Part shown: in pieces, positions 54,755 to 63,552 of the stretch
Layout of the letters: each line of letters starts with the position of its first letter
Position numbering within the stretch: position 1 is the stretch's first letter
From: Afipia sp. OHSU_II-C1
Lineage (GTDB): Bacteria > Pseudomonadota > Alphaproteobacteria > Rhizobiales > Xanthobacteraceae
DNA length: 64,000 bases
Reading direction: 5' to 3'
Assembly: GCF_000497575.1 (NCBI RefSeq)
Contig: NZ_APJI01000006.1
Span: 186,001 to 250,000, forward strand
Program-made: the position numbers and the translations under genes
The notes under the pieces: generated by a model
Told to the model about the DNA's origin: nothing
The model's database searches: none
Seen by the model: only the letters and a program-made list of their open reading frames with translations

Positions 54755-56194
54755 TTGAGCAAATTTCCCGTCTACGCACGTATCACCGGCCCGATCGTCA
54801 TGATCGGCTTCGGCTCGATCGGCAAAGGCACGCTGCCGATGATCGAGCGGCATCTCGACTACGACAAGTCGCGCATCACGGTGATCGATCCCAAGGACGA
54901 GGGCCGCAAGGCCCATTGCGAAAAGCACAATGTGCGCTTCATCCAGCAGGGCGTGACCAAAGACAATTACCGCGAACTGCTGACGCCGCTGCTCACCGAG
55001 GGCGGCGGGCAGGGTTTCTGCGTCAACCTCTCGGTCGATACCGGCTCTACCGACATCATGGAGCTCTGCAACGAACTCGGCGCGCTCTATATCGATACGG
55101 TCAACGAGCCGTGGCTCGGTTTCTATTTCGATGCATCGAAGGGACCGGAAGCGCGCTCGAACTATGCCCTGCGCGAGAACACGCTGGCCGCCAAACGCGC
55201 GCGCCCTCCCGGATCGACTACGGCCGTATCCTGCTGCGGCGCCAATCCCGGCATGGTCTCGTTCTTCGTCAAGCAGGCGCTGCTGAATGTCGCCTCCGAC
55301 CTTAAGCTTAATGCACCACGCCCGAAGACCAAGGCCGAATGGGCGGACCTGATGCGCCAGGCCGGCATCAAGGGCATCCACATCGCCGAACGCGACACCC
55401 AGCGCTCGAAGAAGCCGAAGGAGCCGGATGTGTTCGTCAACACATGGTCGGTGGAAGGCTTCCTGTCGGAAGGCGTGCAGCCTTCCGAACTCGGCTGGGG
55501 CACCCATGAAAAGTGGATGCCTGAAAACGCACACACCCACGAAGCCGGATGCGGCGCGGCGATCTATCTGATGCAGCCCGGTGCCAACACGCGCGTGCGC
55601 ACATGGTGCCCGACCCGCGGCGCGCAATACGGCTTCCTCGTCACCCACAACGAGTCGATCTCGATCTCCGACTATTTCACGGTGCGCGACGCATCGGGCA
55701 CGGTTGTGTATCGGCCGACCTGCCACTATGCCTATCACCCCGCGGATGACGCGGTGCTCTCGCTGCACGAAATGTTCGGACGTGCGGCGAAGATGCAGGA
55801 GAAGCATCACATCCTCGATGAAAACGAGATCGTCGATGGCATCGACGAGCTAGGCGTGCTGCTGTTCGGCCACGACAACAATGCCTATTGGTACGGCTCG
55901 CAGCTCTCCATCGAGGAGACGCGGAAACTCGCGCCCTATCAGAACGCCACCGGTCTGCAGGTGACGTCCGCCGTGCTCGGCGGCATGGTGTGGGCGCTTG
56001 AAAATCCGAACGAAGGCATCGTCGAAGCCGACGAGATGGATTTCGATCGCCTGCTGGAAATCCAGACGCCATATCTGGGGCCGGTGAAGGGCTACTACAC
56101 CGACTGGACGCCGCTGACGGATCGGCCGGGTCTCTTTCCGGAAGACATCGACACCAGCGATCCCTGGCAGTTCAAGAATGTTCTGGTGCGCTGA
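54755..56194 (+). CDS. hss: Homospermidine synthase
   Basis: A 479-aa NAD-dependent enzyme that makes sym-homospermidine from two putrescines (or putrescine plus spermidine). It starts at TTG (MSKFPVYARITGPIVMIGFG) with GGAG upstream; the NAD-binding GFGSIGKG lies right after. Landmarks are VNLSVDTGSTDIMELCNELG, SCCGANPGMVSFFVKQALLN, EPDVFVNTWSVEGFLSEG, and CPTRGAQYGFLVTHNESISI. It depends on ornithine decarboxylase nearby for its substrate. Confidence 0.96.
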   Translation: MSKFPVYARITGPIVMIGFGSIGKGTLPMIERHLDYDKSRITVIDPKDEGRKAHCEKHNVRFIQQGVTKDNYRELLTPLLTEGGGQGFCVNLSVDTGSTDIMELCNELGALYIDTVNEPWLGFYFDASKGPEARSNYALRENTLAAKRARPPGSTTAVSCCGANPGMVSFFVKQALLNVASDLKLNAPRPKTKAEWADLMRQAGIKGIHIAERDTQRSKKPKEPDVFVNTWSVEGFLSEGVQPSELGWGTHEKWMPENAHTHEAGCGAAIYLMQPGANTRVRTWCPTRGAQYGFLVTHNESISISDYFTVRDASGTVVYRPTCHYAYHPADDAVLSLHEMFGRAAKMQEKHHILDENEIVDGIDELGVLLFGHDNNAYWYGSQLSIEETRKLAPYQNATGLQVTSAVLGGMVWALENPNEGIVEADEMDFDRLLEIQTPYLGPVKGYYTDWTPLTDRPGLFPEDIDTSDPWQFKNVLVR

Positions 56195-56218
56195 TCACGT
56201 CAGCATCCCATCACACAG

Positions 56219-56250
56219 AAAGGCCGGGCAAATGTCCGGCCTTTTTGTTT
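56219..56250 (+). terminator. Rho-independent terminator after hss
   Basis: Stem AAAGGCCGG / CCGGCCTTT around an 8-base loop, followed by a T-rich run, 25 bp after the hss stop. Confidence 0.9.
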
Positions 56251-56260
56251 TCGATGGGCG

Positions 56261-56605
56261 CTAGTTCCTGATCGGCTCGCCGGTCTTCTCTGCCGGCGCA
56301 GGCGGCAACGCAGGCTTTGCGCCCGCCTTCTGAGCGTCGGCATCAGGCCGTGCCGGCTCCGGCGCGGGGGTCGTAGGTCTCGTGCCGCCGGGTTTCGATT
56401 CTGCCGGTCCATCACTCTTTCCGGCCGGTACTGAAGGCTGTGTGTCCGGCGGCTGAGTGGTTTGCGCAAAATGAATCTCGCCCCGCGATGCCAGTTGCAT
56501 CAGCGAAATTCCGGACAGTGTCAGGCCGCCCGCAATCAAGACCGCTGACAGAATGAGATCGGTTCGATTGGTTCGCTTTTCGTTCGGAGTCATCTCCGCA
56601 CCCAT
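56261..56605 (-). CDS. Single-span membrane protein with Pro-rich tail
   Basis: A 114-aa protein starting MGAEMTPNEKRTNRTDLILS with GGAAGG upstream. One membrane helix (ILSAVLIAGGLTLSGISLMQ) is followed by a long Pro/Ala/Lys-rich tail that would lie outside the membrane. No known function. It ends at the tail of hss and faces it, the hss terminator lying 10 bp outside its stop. Confidence 0.6.
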   Translation of the reverse strand: MGAEMTPNEKRTNRTDLILSAVLIAGGLTLSGISLMQLASRGEIHFAQTTQPPDTQPSVPAGKSDGPAESKPGGTRPTTPAPEPARPDADAQKAGAKPALPPAPAEKTGEPIRN

Positions 56606-56733
56606 TGATAGTCCTTCCAAAGGAGCCAACGGATGCTCGAAGCGATGGTTCCGACAAATGCCTGAACGCGCGTTGTTGCGCTCAATGAATTGTGAAGGAA
56701 AATGCGGAACCGGCCGGGACCAAACCGCGCGGG

Positions 56734-57450
56734 TCAGTCCTTGGTGCTGACGTCCCATGTCGCATGGCGGACACCCGGCCTGCGCGCAAGATCAGCCGTG
56801 ACGGCGTCGAGCTCTTTCGCGTCGACTGCCGTGCTCACCAGCGTAGCCACGATCTCCACGACATCTTCCGCACGTTCGATGACATTGACGTCGCTGACCG
56901 GATACTTCGCCGCTTCCAGCTTCTCGACCAGAAGATCGCGCACGGCATCCATCGATGCGGTATCGACCGTGAGCCTGATTTCGTAGGTGGCTTCCGACGC
57001 GCGCTCGTCCAGCGGGCTTCGGTTGATGGCGTTGACCAGCGGCCGCAGCAGCGTGTTGCCAGCGAGAACAAATGCCGTCAGGGTGACCGCCTGCGCCAGC
57101 ATGTCAGCGCCCGCGCAGCATCCAACCGCCGCAGATCCCCACAATGTCGCCGCCGTATTCAGGCCGCGGACATTCATGCCTTCCTTCATGATGACACCGG
57201 CGCCGAGAAAGCCGATGCCCGACACCACATAGGCGATTACGCGCACGGCCCCGTCGGCATCGGCGAGTTGCATGGCGAGATCGACGAAAGCCGCCGCGCT
57301 CACCGCGACCAGCACATTGGTGCGCAGTCCCGCTGTGCGCAGGCGATACTGGCGCTCGGTGCCGATCAGGGTGCCGAGCACGAACGCAGCCGCCAGACTG
57401 ACGAGCGTGTCGAGAAAATCATAAAACTGAAATGTCGTCAGGAAGCGCAT
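56734..57450 (-). CDS. MgtC/SapB-family membrane protein
   Basis: A 238-aa inner-membrane protein with five or so hydrophobic helices in the first 140 residues, showing the MgtC hallmarks FVLGTLIGTERQYRLRTAGL, RVIAYVVSGIGFLGAGVIMK and RGLNTAATLWGSAAVGC, then a C-terminal ACT-like soluble domain. MgtC proteins help survival in low magnesium. It follows the WD40 gene at 17 bp and may belong to the end of the zinc operon transcript. Confidence 0.93.
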   Translation of the reverse strand: MRFLTTFQFYDFLDTLVSLAAAFVLGTLIGTERQYRLRTAGLRTNVLVAVSAAAFVDLAMQLADADGAVRVIAYVVSGIGFLGAGVIMKEGMNVRGLNTAATLWGSAAVGCCAGADMLAQAVTLTAFVLAGNTLLRPLVNAINRSPLDERASEATYEIRLTVDTASMDAVRDLLVEKLEAAKYPVSDVNVIERAEDVVEIVATLVSTAVDAKELDAVTADLARRPGVRHATWDVSTKD

Positions 57451-57466
57451 GACGACTGCTTACCCA

Positions 57467-58486
57467 TTAGAGGGTAAGCAGTCCAGCGTCGCCGTCCTCT
57501 GTCGCGAAAGCAAGCAGCGATCCCTTCGCATTCCATGCCAGCGCGGCTACCGGCTCCCCCGCGTTCCTGCGGACCAGGATTTCCGCGCCGTCCTCGATGC
57601 GCACCATCAGGATGGTGCCGTCGCTGTAGCCGACCGCGAAAATATCGTCCTTGGGATGGCAAGCGACCACCGTCGCCTTGGCGTGCAACGGCGCAAGCAT
57701 TCCCGGCTCCTTGCCCATCGGTCCGTCCTTGCTCGCAAACGGCCACAGGATCACGCTGTCCGAGCCGGAGGTGGCAAGGAATTTCCCGCCCGCGCTCCAT
57801 GACATCGAGCGCACCCGCGCCGGGTATCCGGTCATCCGCATGTGCCGTGAATCGGCCAGCCGCCAGCCGTGCAGCGCCGCTTCATGCATCGATGTGACGA
57901 GGAAGCGGTTATCGGCGCTGAAGGTGACGCCGAGATGCGAGCCTTTCCACTCCAGAAACTCTGGCTTCGCGCCCATATTGGGAAACCACAGCGTCACACC
58001 ATTGTAATGCGCCACCGCGAGCCGCACGCCTTTCGGCGCGAAGGCCAGACCTCCCACCGTGGACGGCACGTCGAGCGATTTCGCCTCGCCCGTTGGAGCT
58101 TTGACATAGGCCGTCTTGCCCGCCGACCACGCAACGGCGCCGTCGGAATGCAACGCGACATTGTCAATCCAGCGGCGCTTGGCGTCTGTCGCCAGGGTTT
58201 CGACATTCGACTTGGCATCGACAGACACCAGCTTGCCGTCGTCGCCACCCATGACAACGCGCTTGCCGTCGGATGCGGAGCACAGGATGCCGCCGCCATG
58301 CACTGCGACCGGCCTTGCCTCGCCGTCGCTGCCCGCGAAGGTGACGCTCTCTTCCGCGCCGACAAACGCCGCAACGTCGCCGAGAAAATGCACAGCGGTC
58401 GCAGGCGCGTCGAGCTTCACGCTGGTGACGCGATCAGTGACGGAAACGATAGAGGCCGTCTCCGGAGCCGGATTGAAGTCCTTCAT
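57467..58486 (-). CDS. WD40-repeat protein of the zinc operon
   Basis: A 339-aa beta-propeller. Several WD-like units are visible (MLAPLHAKATVVACHPKDDI followed by FAVGYSDGTILMVRIEDGAE, and KGSLLAFATEDGDAGLL). The ATG at 58486 overlaps the stop of the GTPase gene as TGATG, so it is made together with it. The role is unknown; its constant pairing with COG0523 GTPases in rhizobia suggests a scaffold in metal delivery. Confidence 0.85.
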   Translation of the reverse strand: MKDFNPAPETASIVSVTDRVTSVKLDAPATAVHFLGDVAAFVGAEESVTFAGSDGEARPVAVHGGGILCSASDGKRVVMGGDDGKLVSVDAKSNVETLATDAKRRWIDNVALHSDGAVAWSAGKTAYVKAPTGEAKSLDVPSTVGGLAFAPKGVRLAVAHYNGVTLWFPNMGAKPEFLEWKGSHLGVTFSADNRFLVTSMHEAALHGWRLADSRHMRMTGYPARVRSMSWSAGGKFLATSGSDSVILWPFASKDGPMGKEPGMLAPLHAKATVVACHPKDDIFAVGYSDGTILMVRIEDGAEILVRRNAGEPVAALAWNAKGSLLAFATEDGDAGLLTL

Positions 58487-59544
58487 CACGCGATGGTCTT
58501 CTCAAAACCTTCACGGATCGCCTGTTCGGGAAGTTCGCGGCCGATGAACACCAGGCGGCTCTCGCGCTTCTCGTCATTGCGCCATTTACGCTGATGGTCG
58601 CCCTCCAGCATCATGTGAACGCCCTGGAAGACGTAACGGTCGTCGTCGCCCTTGAACGAAAGGATGCCCTTCGAACGCAGGATCTTCTCCCCGTCCTTGG
58701 CGACCAGCTCCTGCAGCCACGGCATGAACTTGGTCGGGTCGATCGGCTTGTCGGTCCGCAGCGACAGCGACTGCATGTCCTCGTCATGATAGTGCTTCAT
58801 GCCGCCGTGGGAATGACCATGGTCGTGATGATGGTCGTGGCCATCATGATCATGATGGTGATGATCGTGGTCATGGTCATGACCGCCATCGTCAAGGAAT
58901 TCCGGCTCGATTTCGAGAATGCGGTCGAGATCGAATGCGCCGCGCTCCAGCACATCCGACAGCTTCACCTGTGCGCGCTCGGTCCGGTGCAGCGTCGCAT
59001 AGGGATTGATCGCACGGATACGCGCCTCGACCTCGGCCAGTTCCGGCTTGGTGACGAGATCGGTCTTGTTCAGCACGATGACGTCGGCGAAGGCGATCTG
59101 GTTCTTGGCTTCCGGTGCATCCTTGAGGCGATCGCTCAGCCACTTGGCGTCGGCCACCGTCACCACCGCATCGAGCGCGGTCTTCTCGCGCACATCTTCG
59201 TCGACGAAGAAAGTCTGCGCCACCGGAGCGGGGTCGGCGAGACCCGTGGTCTCCAGAATGATGGCGTCGAACTTGCCCTTTCGCTTCATCAGGCCGTCGA
59301 TGATGCGCACGAGGTCGCCGCGCACGGTGCAGCAGACGCAGCCGTTGTTCATTTCGAACACTTCCTCGTCCGCACCGACGATCAAGTCGTTGTCGATGCC
59401 GATCTCGCCGAACTCATTGACGATTACGGCGTACTTCTTGCCGTGGTTCTCGGACAGGATGCGATTGAGCAGCGTGGTCTTTCCGGCACCGAGGTAGCCG
59501 GTCAGAACGGTCACGGGAATTTTGTTGGCAGCGGCTTCAGACAT
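58486..59544 (-). CDS. COG0523/CobW-family GTPase (zinc metallochaperone-like)
   Basis: A 352-aa GTPase starting [20 protein letters not shown] with the P-loop [11 protein letters not shown], the metal motif CVCC ([12 protein letters not shown]), and NKTD in [11 protein letters not shown] long His/Asp-rich loop ([34 protein letters not shown]) sits before the C-terminal CobW domain (FVGHEL-type: [12 protein letters not shown]). Family members sort zinc to client enzymes under zinc limitation. It lies 49 bp after znuA. Confidence 0.93.
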   Translation of the reverse strand: MSEAAANKIPVTVLTGYLGAGKTTLLNRILSENHGKKYAVIVNEFGEIGIDNDLIVGADEEVFEMNNGCVCCTVRGDLVRIIDGLMKRKGKFDAIILETTGLADPAPVAQTFFVDEDVREKTALDAVVTVADAKWLSDRLKDAPEAKNQIAFADVIVLNKTDLVTKPELAEVEARIRAINPYATLHRTERAQVKLSDVLERGAFDLDRILEIEPEFLDDGGHDHDHDHHHHDHDGHDHHHDHGHSHGGMKHYHDEDMQSLSLRTDKPIDPTKFMPWLQELVAKDGEKILRSKGILSFKGDDDRYVFQGVHMMLEGDHQRKWRNDEKRESRLVFIGRELPEQAIREGFEKTIA

Positions 59545-59593
59545 GAAATCTCCAGGCAATCAAAACGCGCCCGGCGGCGGGGTGGCCCCTGCC

Positions 59594-60499
59594 CTAGCTC
59601 GACAGCGCGCTGGTCAGGGCCTTTATATTGTGCCGGACCATATCAATGTAAGTGGGGGCCGGGCCCTTTTCGTCGGTCAGACTGTCCGAATACAGCGTTC
59701 CACCGATATTCGCCCCGGTCTCGGCGGCGATCCGCCGGATCAGGCGCGGATCGCTGACATTTTCCAGAAAAACAGCCGGAATTTTCTGTCTTTTGATCTG
59801 GGAAATGATGGCTGCAATGTCGCGGGCGCTGGGCTCGGACTCGGTCGAGACGCCCTGCGGGGCGATAAATTTGATCCCATAGGCGGCGGCAAAATAGCCG
59901 AAGGCATCGTGGGTCGAGATCACACTGCGGCGCTCGGGCGGAATTTTCGCCACCGCCTCCCGGACGTCGCGATCCAGCGCGTCGAGCTTGCCGAGGTAGG
60001 CACTCGCATTGGCCTTGTAGGCATCCGCACCCGCCGGGTCCGCCGCCATCAGCGCATCGCGGATGTTGGCGACATAGATTTTCGCATTGACCACCGATTG
60101 CCAGGCATGTGGATCGGCATCCGTGGGACCATGGTCGTGGCCGTCCTCGATCTTGCGCGCGGCAATGCCCTTGGTGGCGACCACCGTCACCGCCTTGCTG
60201 CCGGATGACTTGACCAGACGCTGCAGCCAGCCCTCAAGGCCGAGACCGTTGATGATCACAAGCCTTGCATCGGTGATCTTTTTCGCGTCCGAAGGCGTCG
60301 GCGTGTAGACATGGGTGTCGCTGTTGGGTCCAACCAGTGTTATCACATTGACCCGGTCACCACCGACATTCTTCGCGAAATCGCCAAGAATCGAGAATGT
60401 CGCGACAACGTTGAGGCGTCCGGGATCAACTGACTGTGCGGAGGCGTGACTTGCAAGCGCAGCCACTGCAACAACGATGATGGATAAGAATCGAAGCAC
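59594..60499 (-). CDS. znuA: Zinc ABC transporter substrate-binding protein
   Basis: A 301-aa periplasmic metal-binding protein of the cluster A-I family. The signal peptide is MLRFLSIIVVAVAALASHAS / AQS; the GTG start at 60499 has GAGGAG upstream. Metal ligands include H in NSDTHVYTPTPSD, HDHG in KIEDGHDHGPTDADPHAW, and H in STHDAFGYFA. The short His-rich loop is weaker than in classic ZnuA, so Mn specificity is an alternative, but the upstream Zur-like box favours Zn. It lies 9 bp after znuB. Confidence 0.88.
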   Translation of the reverse strand: MLRFLSIIVVAVAALASHASAQSVDPGRLNVVATFSILGDFAKNVGGDRVNVITLVGPNSDTHVYTPTPSDAKKITDARLVIINGLGLEGWLQRLVKSSGSKAVTVVATKGIAARKIEDGHDHGPTDADPHAWQSVVNAKIYVANIRDALMAADPAGADAYKANASAYLGKLDALDRDVREAVAKIPPERRSVISTHDAFGYFAAAYGIKFIAPQGVSTESEPSARDIAAIISQIKRQKIPAVFLENVSDPRLIRRIAAETGANIGGTLYSDSLTDEKGPAPTYIDMVRHNIKALTSALSS

Positions 60500-60508
60500 A
60501 GCTTCTCC

Positions 60509-61378
60509 TCACGCTTCGAGATGGCGGCCGGGGAAGAGCTGCCGGACGAGGCCGCTGACGCTCCCGAACAGGACAGAGATCACATACAGCGCCGCGCAGA
60601 CCAGAATAATCGCAGGTCCCGAAGGGACCTTGGTGTGGAACGACAGCAGCAATCCCGCAAAGCCCGACAGCGCGGCGCTCGCCACCGCGATGCCGATCAT
60701 GCCGGTGATATCGCGCGACCAGAATCGCGCAATGCCCGCGGGCAGGATCATCAACCCCACCGCCAGCAGCGTGCCGAGCGCATGAAAGCCGTTGACCAGA
60801 TTGATAACGACCAACGCCAGGAAGGCGAGATGCGCGGGTGCGCCGGCGCGGCTCACCGTGCGCAAAAATACCGGATCGACGCACTCGATCACCAGCGGGC
60901 GATAGATCACCGCCAGCACAAGCAGCGTGATGGTGGCATTGAACGCAATCACCAGCAGGGTCTGGTCGTCCATCGCCAGAATATTGCCGAACAGCACATG
61001 CAGCAGATCAATATTCGTGCCCTTGACCGAAACGATGGTGACGCCGAGCGCCAGTGACACTAGATAGAACGCCGCCAGCGAGGCATCTTCTTTCAGCTCG
61101 GTGCTGCGCGCGACCAACCCCGACAGCAACGCCACCGTAAAACCCGCAACAAGTCCGCCGAACGTCATCGCAAACAGGTTCAGGCCGGACAGCAGAAAGC
61201 CGATCGCGGCACCCGGCAGGATGGCATGCGCCATGGCGTCGCCCACAAGGCTCATCCGGCGCAGCATGAGGAACACGCCGATCGGCGCACCGCCGAGCGA
61301 CAATGCAACCACGCCGGCCAGCGCGCGGCGCATGAACTCGAATTCGATGAAAGGCGCGATCAGCGCGTCGTAGATCAT
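60509..61378 (-). CDS. znuB: Zinc ABC transporter permease
   Basis: A 289-aa inner-membrane permease with eight or nine helices, starting MIYDALIAPFIEFEFMRRAL at 61378. Segments FLMLRRMSLVGDAMAHAILP, GAAIGFLLSGLNLFAMTFGG, FGNILAMDDQTLLVIAF and VGLMILPAGIARFWSRD are characteristic. It sits between the ATPase and the binding protein, as in other zinc clusters. Confidence 0.92.
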   Translation of the reverse strand: MIYDALIAPFIEFEFMRRALAGVVALSLGGAPIGVFLMLRRMSLVGDAMAHAILPGAAIGFLLSGLNLFAMTFGGLVAGFTVALLSGLVARSTELKEDASLAAFYLVSLALGVTIVSVKGTNIDLLHVLFGNILAMDDQTLLVIAFNATITLLVLAVIYRPLVIECVDPVFLRTVSRAGAPAHLAFLALVVINLVNGFHALGTLLAVGLMILPAGIARFWSRDITGMIGIAVASAALSGFAGLLLSFHTKVPSGPAIILVCAALYVISVLFGSVSGLVRQLFPGRHLEA

Positions 61379-61385
61379 GATCGTT

Positions 61386-62138
61386 TCACGCTGCTTGCGA
61401 TGACGTGTCGACGCACGGCGCAGCACTGTCGTCAAAGGCTTCGCACATGTGGCGTGCCGCCAGCAGGTTTTCCTGTGTCAGCACTTCCGATGTTTTGCCC
61501 CACGCCACTTTTGAGCGCGCGAGCAACAAGGTCTCGGGGAAATTCGCACGCACCAGATCCATGTCGTGCAATGCGGCGAGCACCGTGCGCTTCTCGGCGT
61601 GCCAGCGCTGCACCAGCGCAACCAGATCGGCGGACGTCTTTGCATCGATGGCGTTGAAGGGTTCGTCCAGCACGATCATGCGGGCATCCTGCAGCAGCAC
61701 GCGGGCAAACAGCATGCGCTGCATCTGTCCGCCGGACAGCGTCCCGATCGGGCGATTTTCAAATCCGCTCAAACCGACCGCAGCCAGCGCCTCGGTGATC
61801 CGTGCCTGCTCCGCCTTGCCAAGGCCGCCGAAAATCCCTCTGCGGCGCCACAGACCGGTGCCGACGAAATCGTAGACCGAAATCGGAAAGCTGCGGTCGA
61901 TGTCCGCGGTCTGCGGCAGATAGGCGATATCGCGCGGATTGAGATTGCCGAGGCCGATGACGCCGGCCAGCGGCTTGAGGATACCGACGATGCCGCGAAA
62001 CAACGTCGACTTGCCGGCGCCGTTCGGGCCGACCACAGCGACCAGTGCGCCGGGGACGACCTCGCCGCTCAGGTGATGCACGGCCGGATGACGGTCGTAG
62101 CCGAGTGTGACGTCGCGGAATTGAAGTTGCGCGGTCAT
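61386..62138 (-). CDS. znuC: Zinc ABC transporter ATPase
   Basis: A 250-aa ATP-binding cassette protein starting MTAQLQFRDVTLGYDRHPAV. Walker A VGPNGAGKSTLFRG, the signature LSGGQMQRMLFARVLLQDAR, Walker B MIVLDEPFNAID and the H-loop ALHDMDLV are intact. The start at 62138 lies 3 bp after the His-rich gene's stop, whose end doubles as the ribosome site (GAGGTGAGC). It supplies power for zinc import by ZnuB. Confidence 0.93.
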   Translation of the reverse strand: MTAQLQFRDVTLGYDRHPAVHHLSGEVVPGALVAVVGPNGAGKSTLFRGIVGILKPLAGVIGLGNLNPRDIAYLPQTADIDRSFPISVYDFVGTGLWRRRGIFGGLGKAEQARITEALAAVGLSGFENRPIGTLSGGQMQRMLFARVLLQDARMIVLDEPFNAIDAKTSADLVALVQRWHAEKRTVLAALHDMDLVRANFPETLLLARSKVAWGKTSEVLTQENLLAARHMCEAFDDSAAPCVDTSSQAA

Positions 62139-62140
62139 GC

Positions 62141-62338
62141 TCACCTCATCGCCAGCAGGACGATGGCCCACAGACCCGCGCTGATCGCCACCGCGGCAGT
62201 CAGCCGCGCCGCCAGTGTCATCCGCAGGATCGACCAATGGACCGGTTGGGCCGGATGAGGCGATGCCGGGCCATGGCGGTGCGCGTGAGGGCCGTGTGAA
62301 TGACCGTGGCTGTGGGAATGCCCGTGCGAATGGGCCAT
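62141..62338 (-). CDS. Short His-rich membrane peptide heading the zinc operon
   Basis: A 65-aa protein: the first 30 residues are His/Ser/Gly-rich (MAHSHGHSHSHGHSHGPHAH) and can bind zinc; residues about 38-62 form a membrane helix (TLAARLTAAVAISAGLWAIV). It is the first gene after the Zur-like palindrome, and its last codons contain the znuC ribosome site. It may act as a zinc buffer or as a chaperone for the importer. I know no named family. Confidence 0.75.
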   Translation of the reverse strand: MAHSHGHSHSHGHSHGPHAHRHGPASPHPAQPVHWSILRMTLAARLTAAVAISAGLWAIVLLAMR

Positions 62339-62398
62339 GCGGTACGCTTTCCAGGTCCGGTGAGGCTGAGAGGCCGCAGCCGCTCCAAATACTCAGAA

Positions 62399-62415
62399 AT
62401 GTTATATTATAACAT
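62399..62415 (-). promoter_or_regulatory. Zur box
   Basis: Perfect 17-bp palindrome ATGTTATATTATAACAT, matching alphaproteobacterial Zur operators (TGTTATAATATAACA-like), 61 bp before the His-rich gene. Confidence 0.85.
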
Positions 62416-62451
62416 CACTCGCGTCCATGGTTCCGCGAGGCCGTTCCGGGC

Positions 62452-62949
62452 TCAAGGTTTACCGATCACCATGACGATAGCGGCAGCCAGGAACGGGAAC
62501 GGGACCGAAACGGCGCAGCGGAACCAGACAAACCGGGCCGGCATGAAGGGGATTTCCCACAAGATCACCCGCTGGAACGCAAACAGGGCCCAGGCGACCA
62601 CATAGGCGACCACCTGCGGGGTTCCTCCGCCGCTCTTGAGCGCGACCGCCCCGAGGGAAAAGCCGACCACCGGCCCGCCAGGGGTCGCTGCACCGGCAAC
62701 CACCGCGGTCGCGACGCCGAGCCATCCGGTGTCCGGCCCCAGCCCCCCGACGATCACTTCCGACGGGATGATCGCGGCAATGAATCCTGACCCGATCACA
62801 CCGAGCGCGATGCGCGGCACAATGTTGATGAAGTCCATCCCGCCATTGCGCAGCGCCGTGCCCAGCACCGCCTTGTCCTGCCGCCATGCGATCACGCTCA
62901 CGCCGATCAGCGAGCCCCACAGCAGGATGTCGATGATCAGCGCGGTCAC
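62452..62949 (-). CDS. Half-size permease (COG0701-like), C-terminal half
   Basis: A 165-aa inner-membrane protein with four or five helices. The start GTG at 62949 overlaps the previous stop as GTGA. It carries the PGGP motif in GAATPGGPVVGFSLGAVALK and aligns by eye with the second gene's GAILPGGPFTAYPVASALLA, both followed by W-E-x-P-[FI]-M. The two genes look like the two halves of one COG0701 permease. The cargo is unknown, possibly a metalloid or organo-metal. Confidence 0.8.
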   Translation of the reverse strand: MTALIIDILLWGSLIGVSVIAWRQDKAVLGTALRNGGMDFINIVPRIALGVIGSGFIAAIIPSEVIVGGLGPDTGWLGVATAVVAGAATPGGPVVGFSLGAVALKSGGGTPQVVAYVVAWALFAFQRVILWEIPFMPARFVWFRCAVSVPFPFLAAAIVMVIGKP

Positions 62950-63539
62950 AGCTTGAACCTGTTCCGCACGCGGACATAGACGAAACGCCCGAGCGCGCCG
63001 GCGAGGATCGGCATCGGCAGCGAAATGACGATGCGCCAGAGCGTGAAATCGGCGCCCATGATCGGCATCTCCCAGGCGACCGCGCGGCCGTAGCCGATCA
63101 GCGTCCAGCTCACCACCATGGCGATGGTTGCACCGAAATCCGCACCGACTGCGAGCAAGGCGCTGGCGACAGGATAGGCGGTGAACGGTCCGCCAGGCAG
63201 GATCGCGCCGAACGCGGTGCCGATCAGCAAGCCCTTGAGGCCGGACTCCGGCCCGAGCGATCTCGACACCTTGTCGTGCGGCAGCACGGCGGCGAGCAAT
63301 CCGCCAAGCAGGCAGCCGGCGAGGACGCGCGGCATGATCTCGCCGAACAGCGAGACATCGTGGGAAAGGATGGTCCATACGCCGTCAAGGCCGTCGCGCC
63401 GCCACACCAGCGCGGCGCTGATCACCACAAGCGCGGCAATGATGAACGTCGACCAGCCGAACGGTTTGCGCTTGCTGCGCGAGACGGTTTCAGCGCCCTC
63501 TTCGTCGTTGGCAGGTTCGGTTTTCGGGAGTTTGGACAA
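62946..63539 (-). CDS. Half-size permease (COG0701-like), N-terminal half
   Basis: A 197-aa inner-membrane protein beginning, most likely, at the TTG of 63539 (MSKLPKTEPANDEEG). The start is uncertain because no good ribosome site is visible; an upstream longer reading would overlap crcB. It has a soluble charged N-terminus, then four or five helices with GAILPGGPFTAYPVASALLA and VAWEMPIMG. The stop overlaps the next start as GTGA. The pair follows crcB by 14 bp. Confidence 0.78.
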   Translation of the reverse strand: MSKLPKTEPANDEEGAETVSRSKRKPFGWSTFIIAALVVISAALVWRRDGLDGVWTILSHDVSLFGEIMPRVLAGCLLGGLLAAVLPHDKVSRSLGPESGLKGLLIGTAFGAILPGGPFTAYPVASALLAVGADFGATIAMVVSWTLIGYGRAVAWEMPIMGADFTLWRIVISLPMPILAGALGRFVYVRVRNRFKL

Positions 63540-63552
63540 GAAGAACTTTCGC

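Noticed and set aside
58594-59757. 387-codon plus-strand frame opposite the COG0523 GTPase gene
   Set aside because: Its Met/Val run is the complement of the His-rich loop; the minus-strand GTPase is unmistakable.
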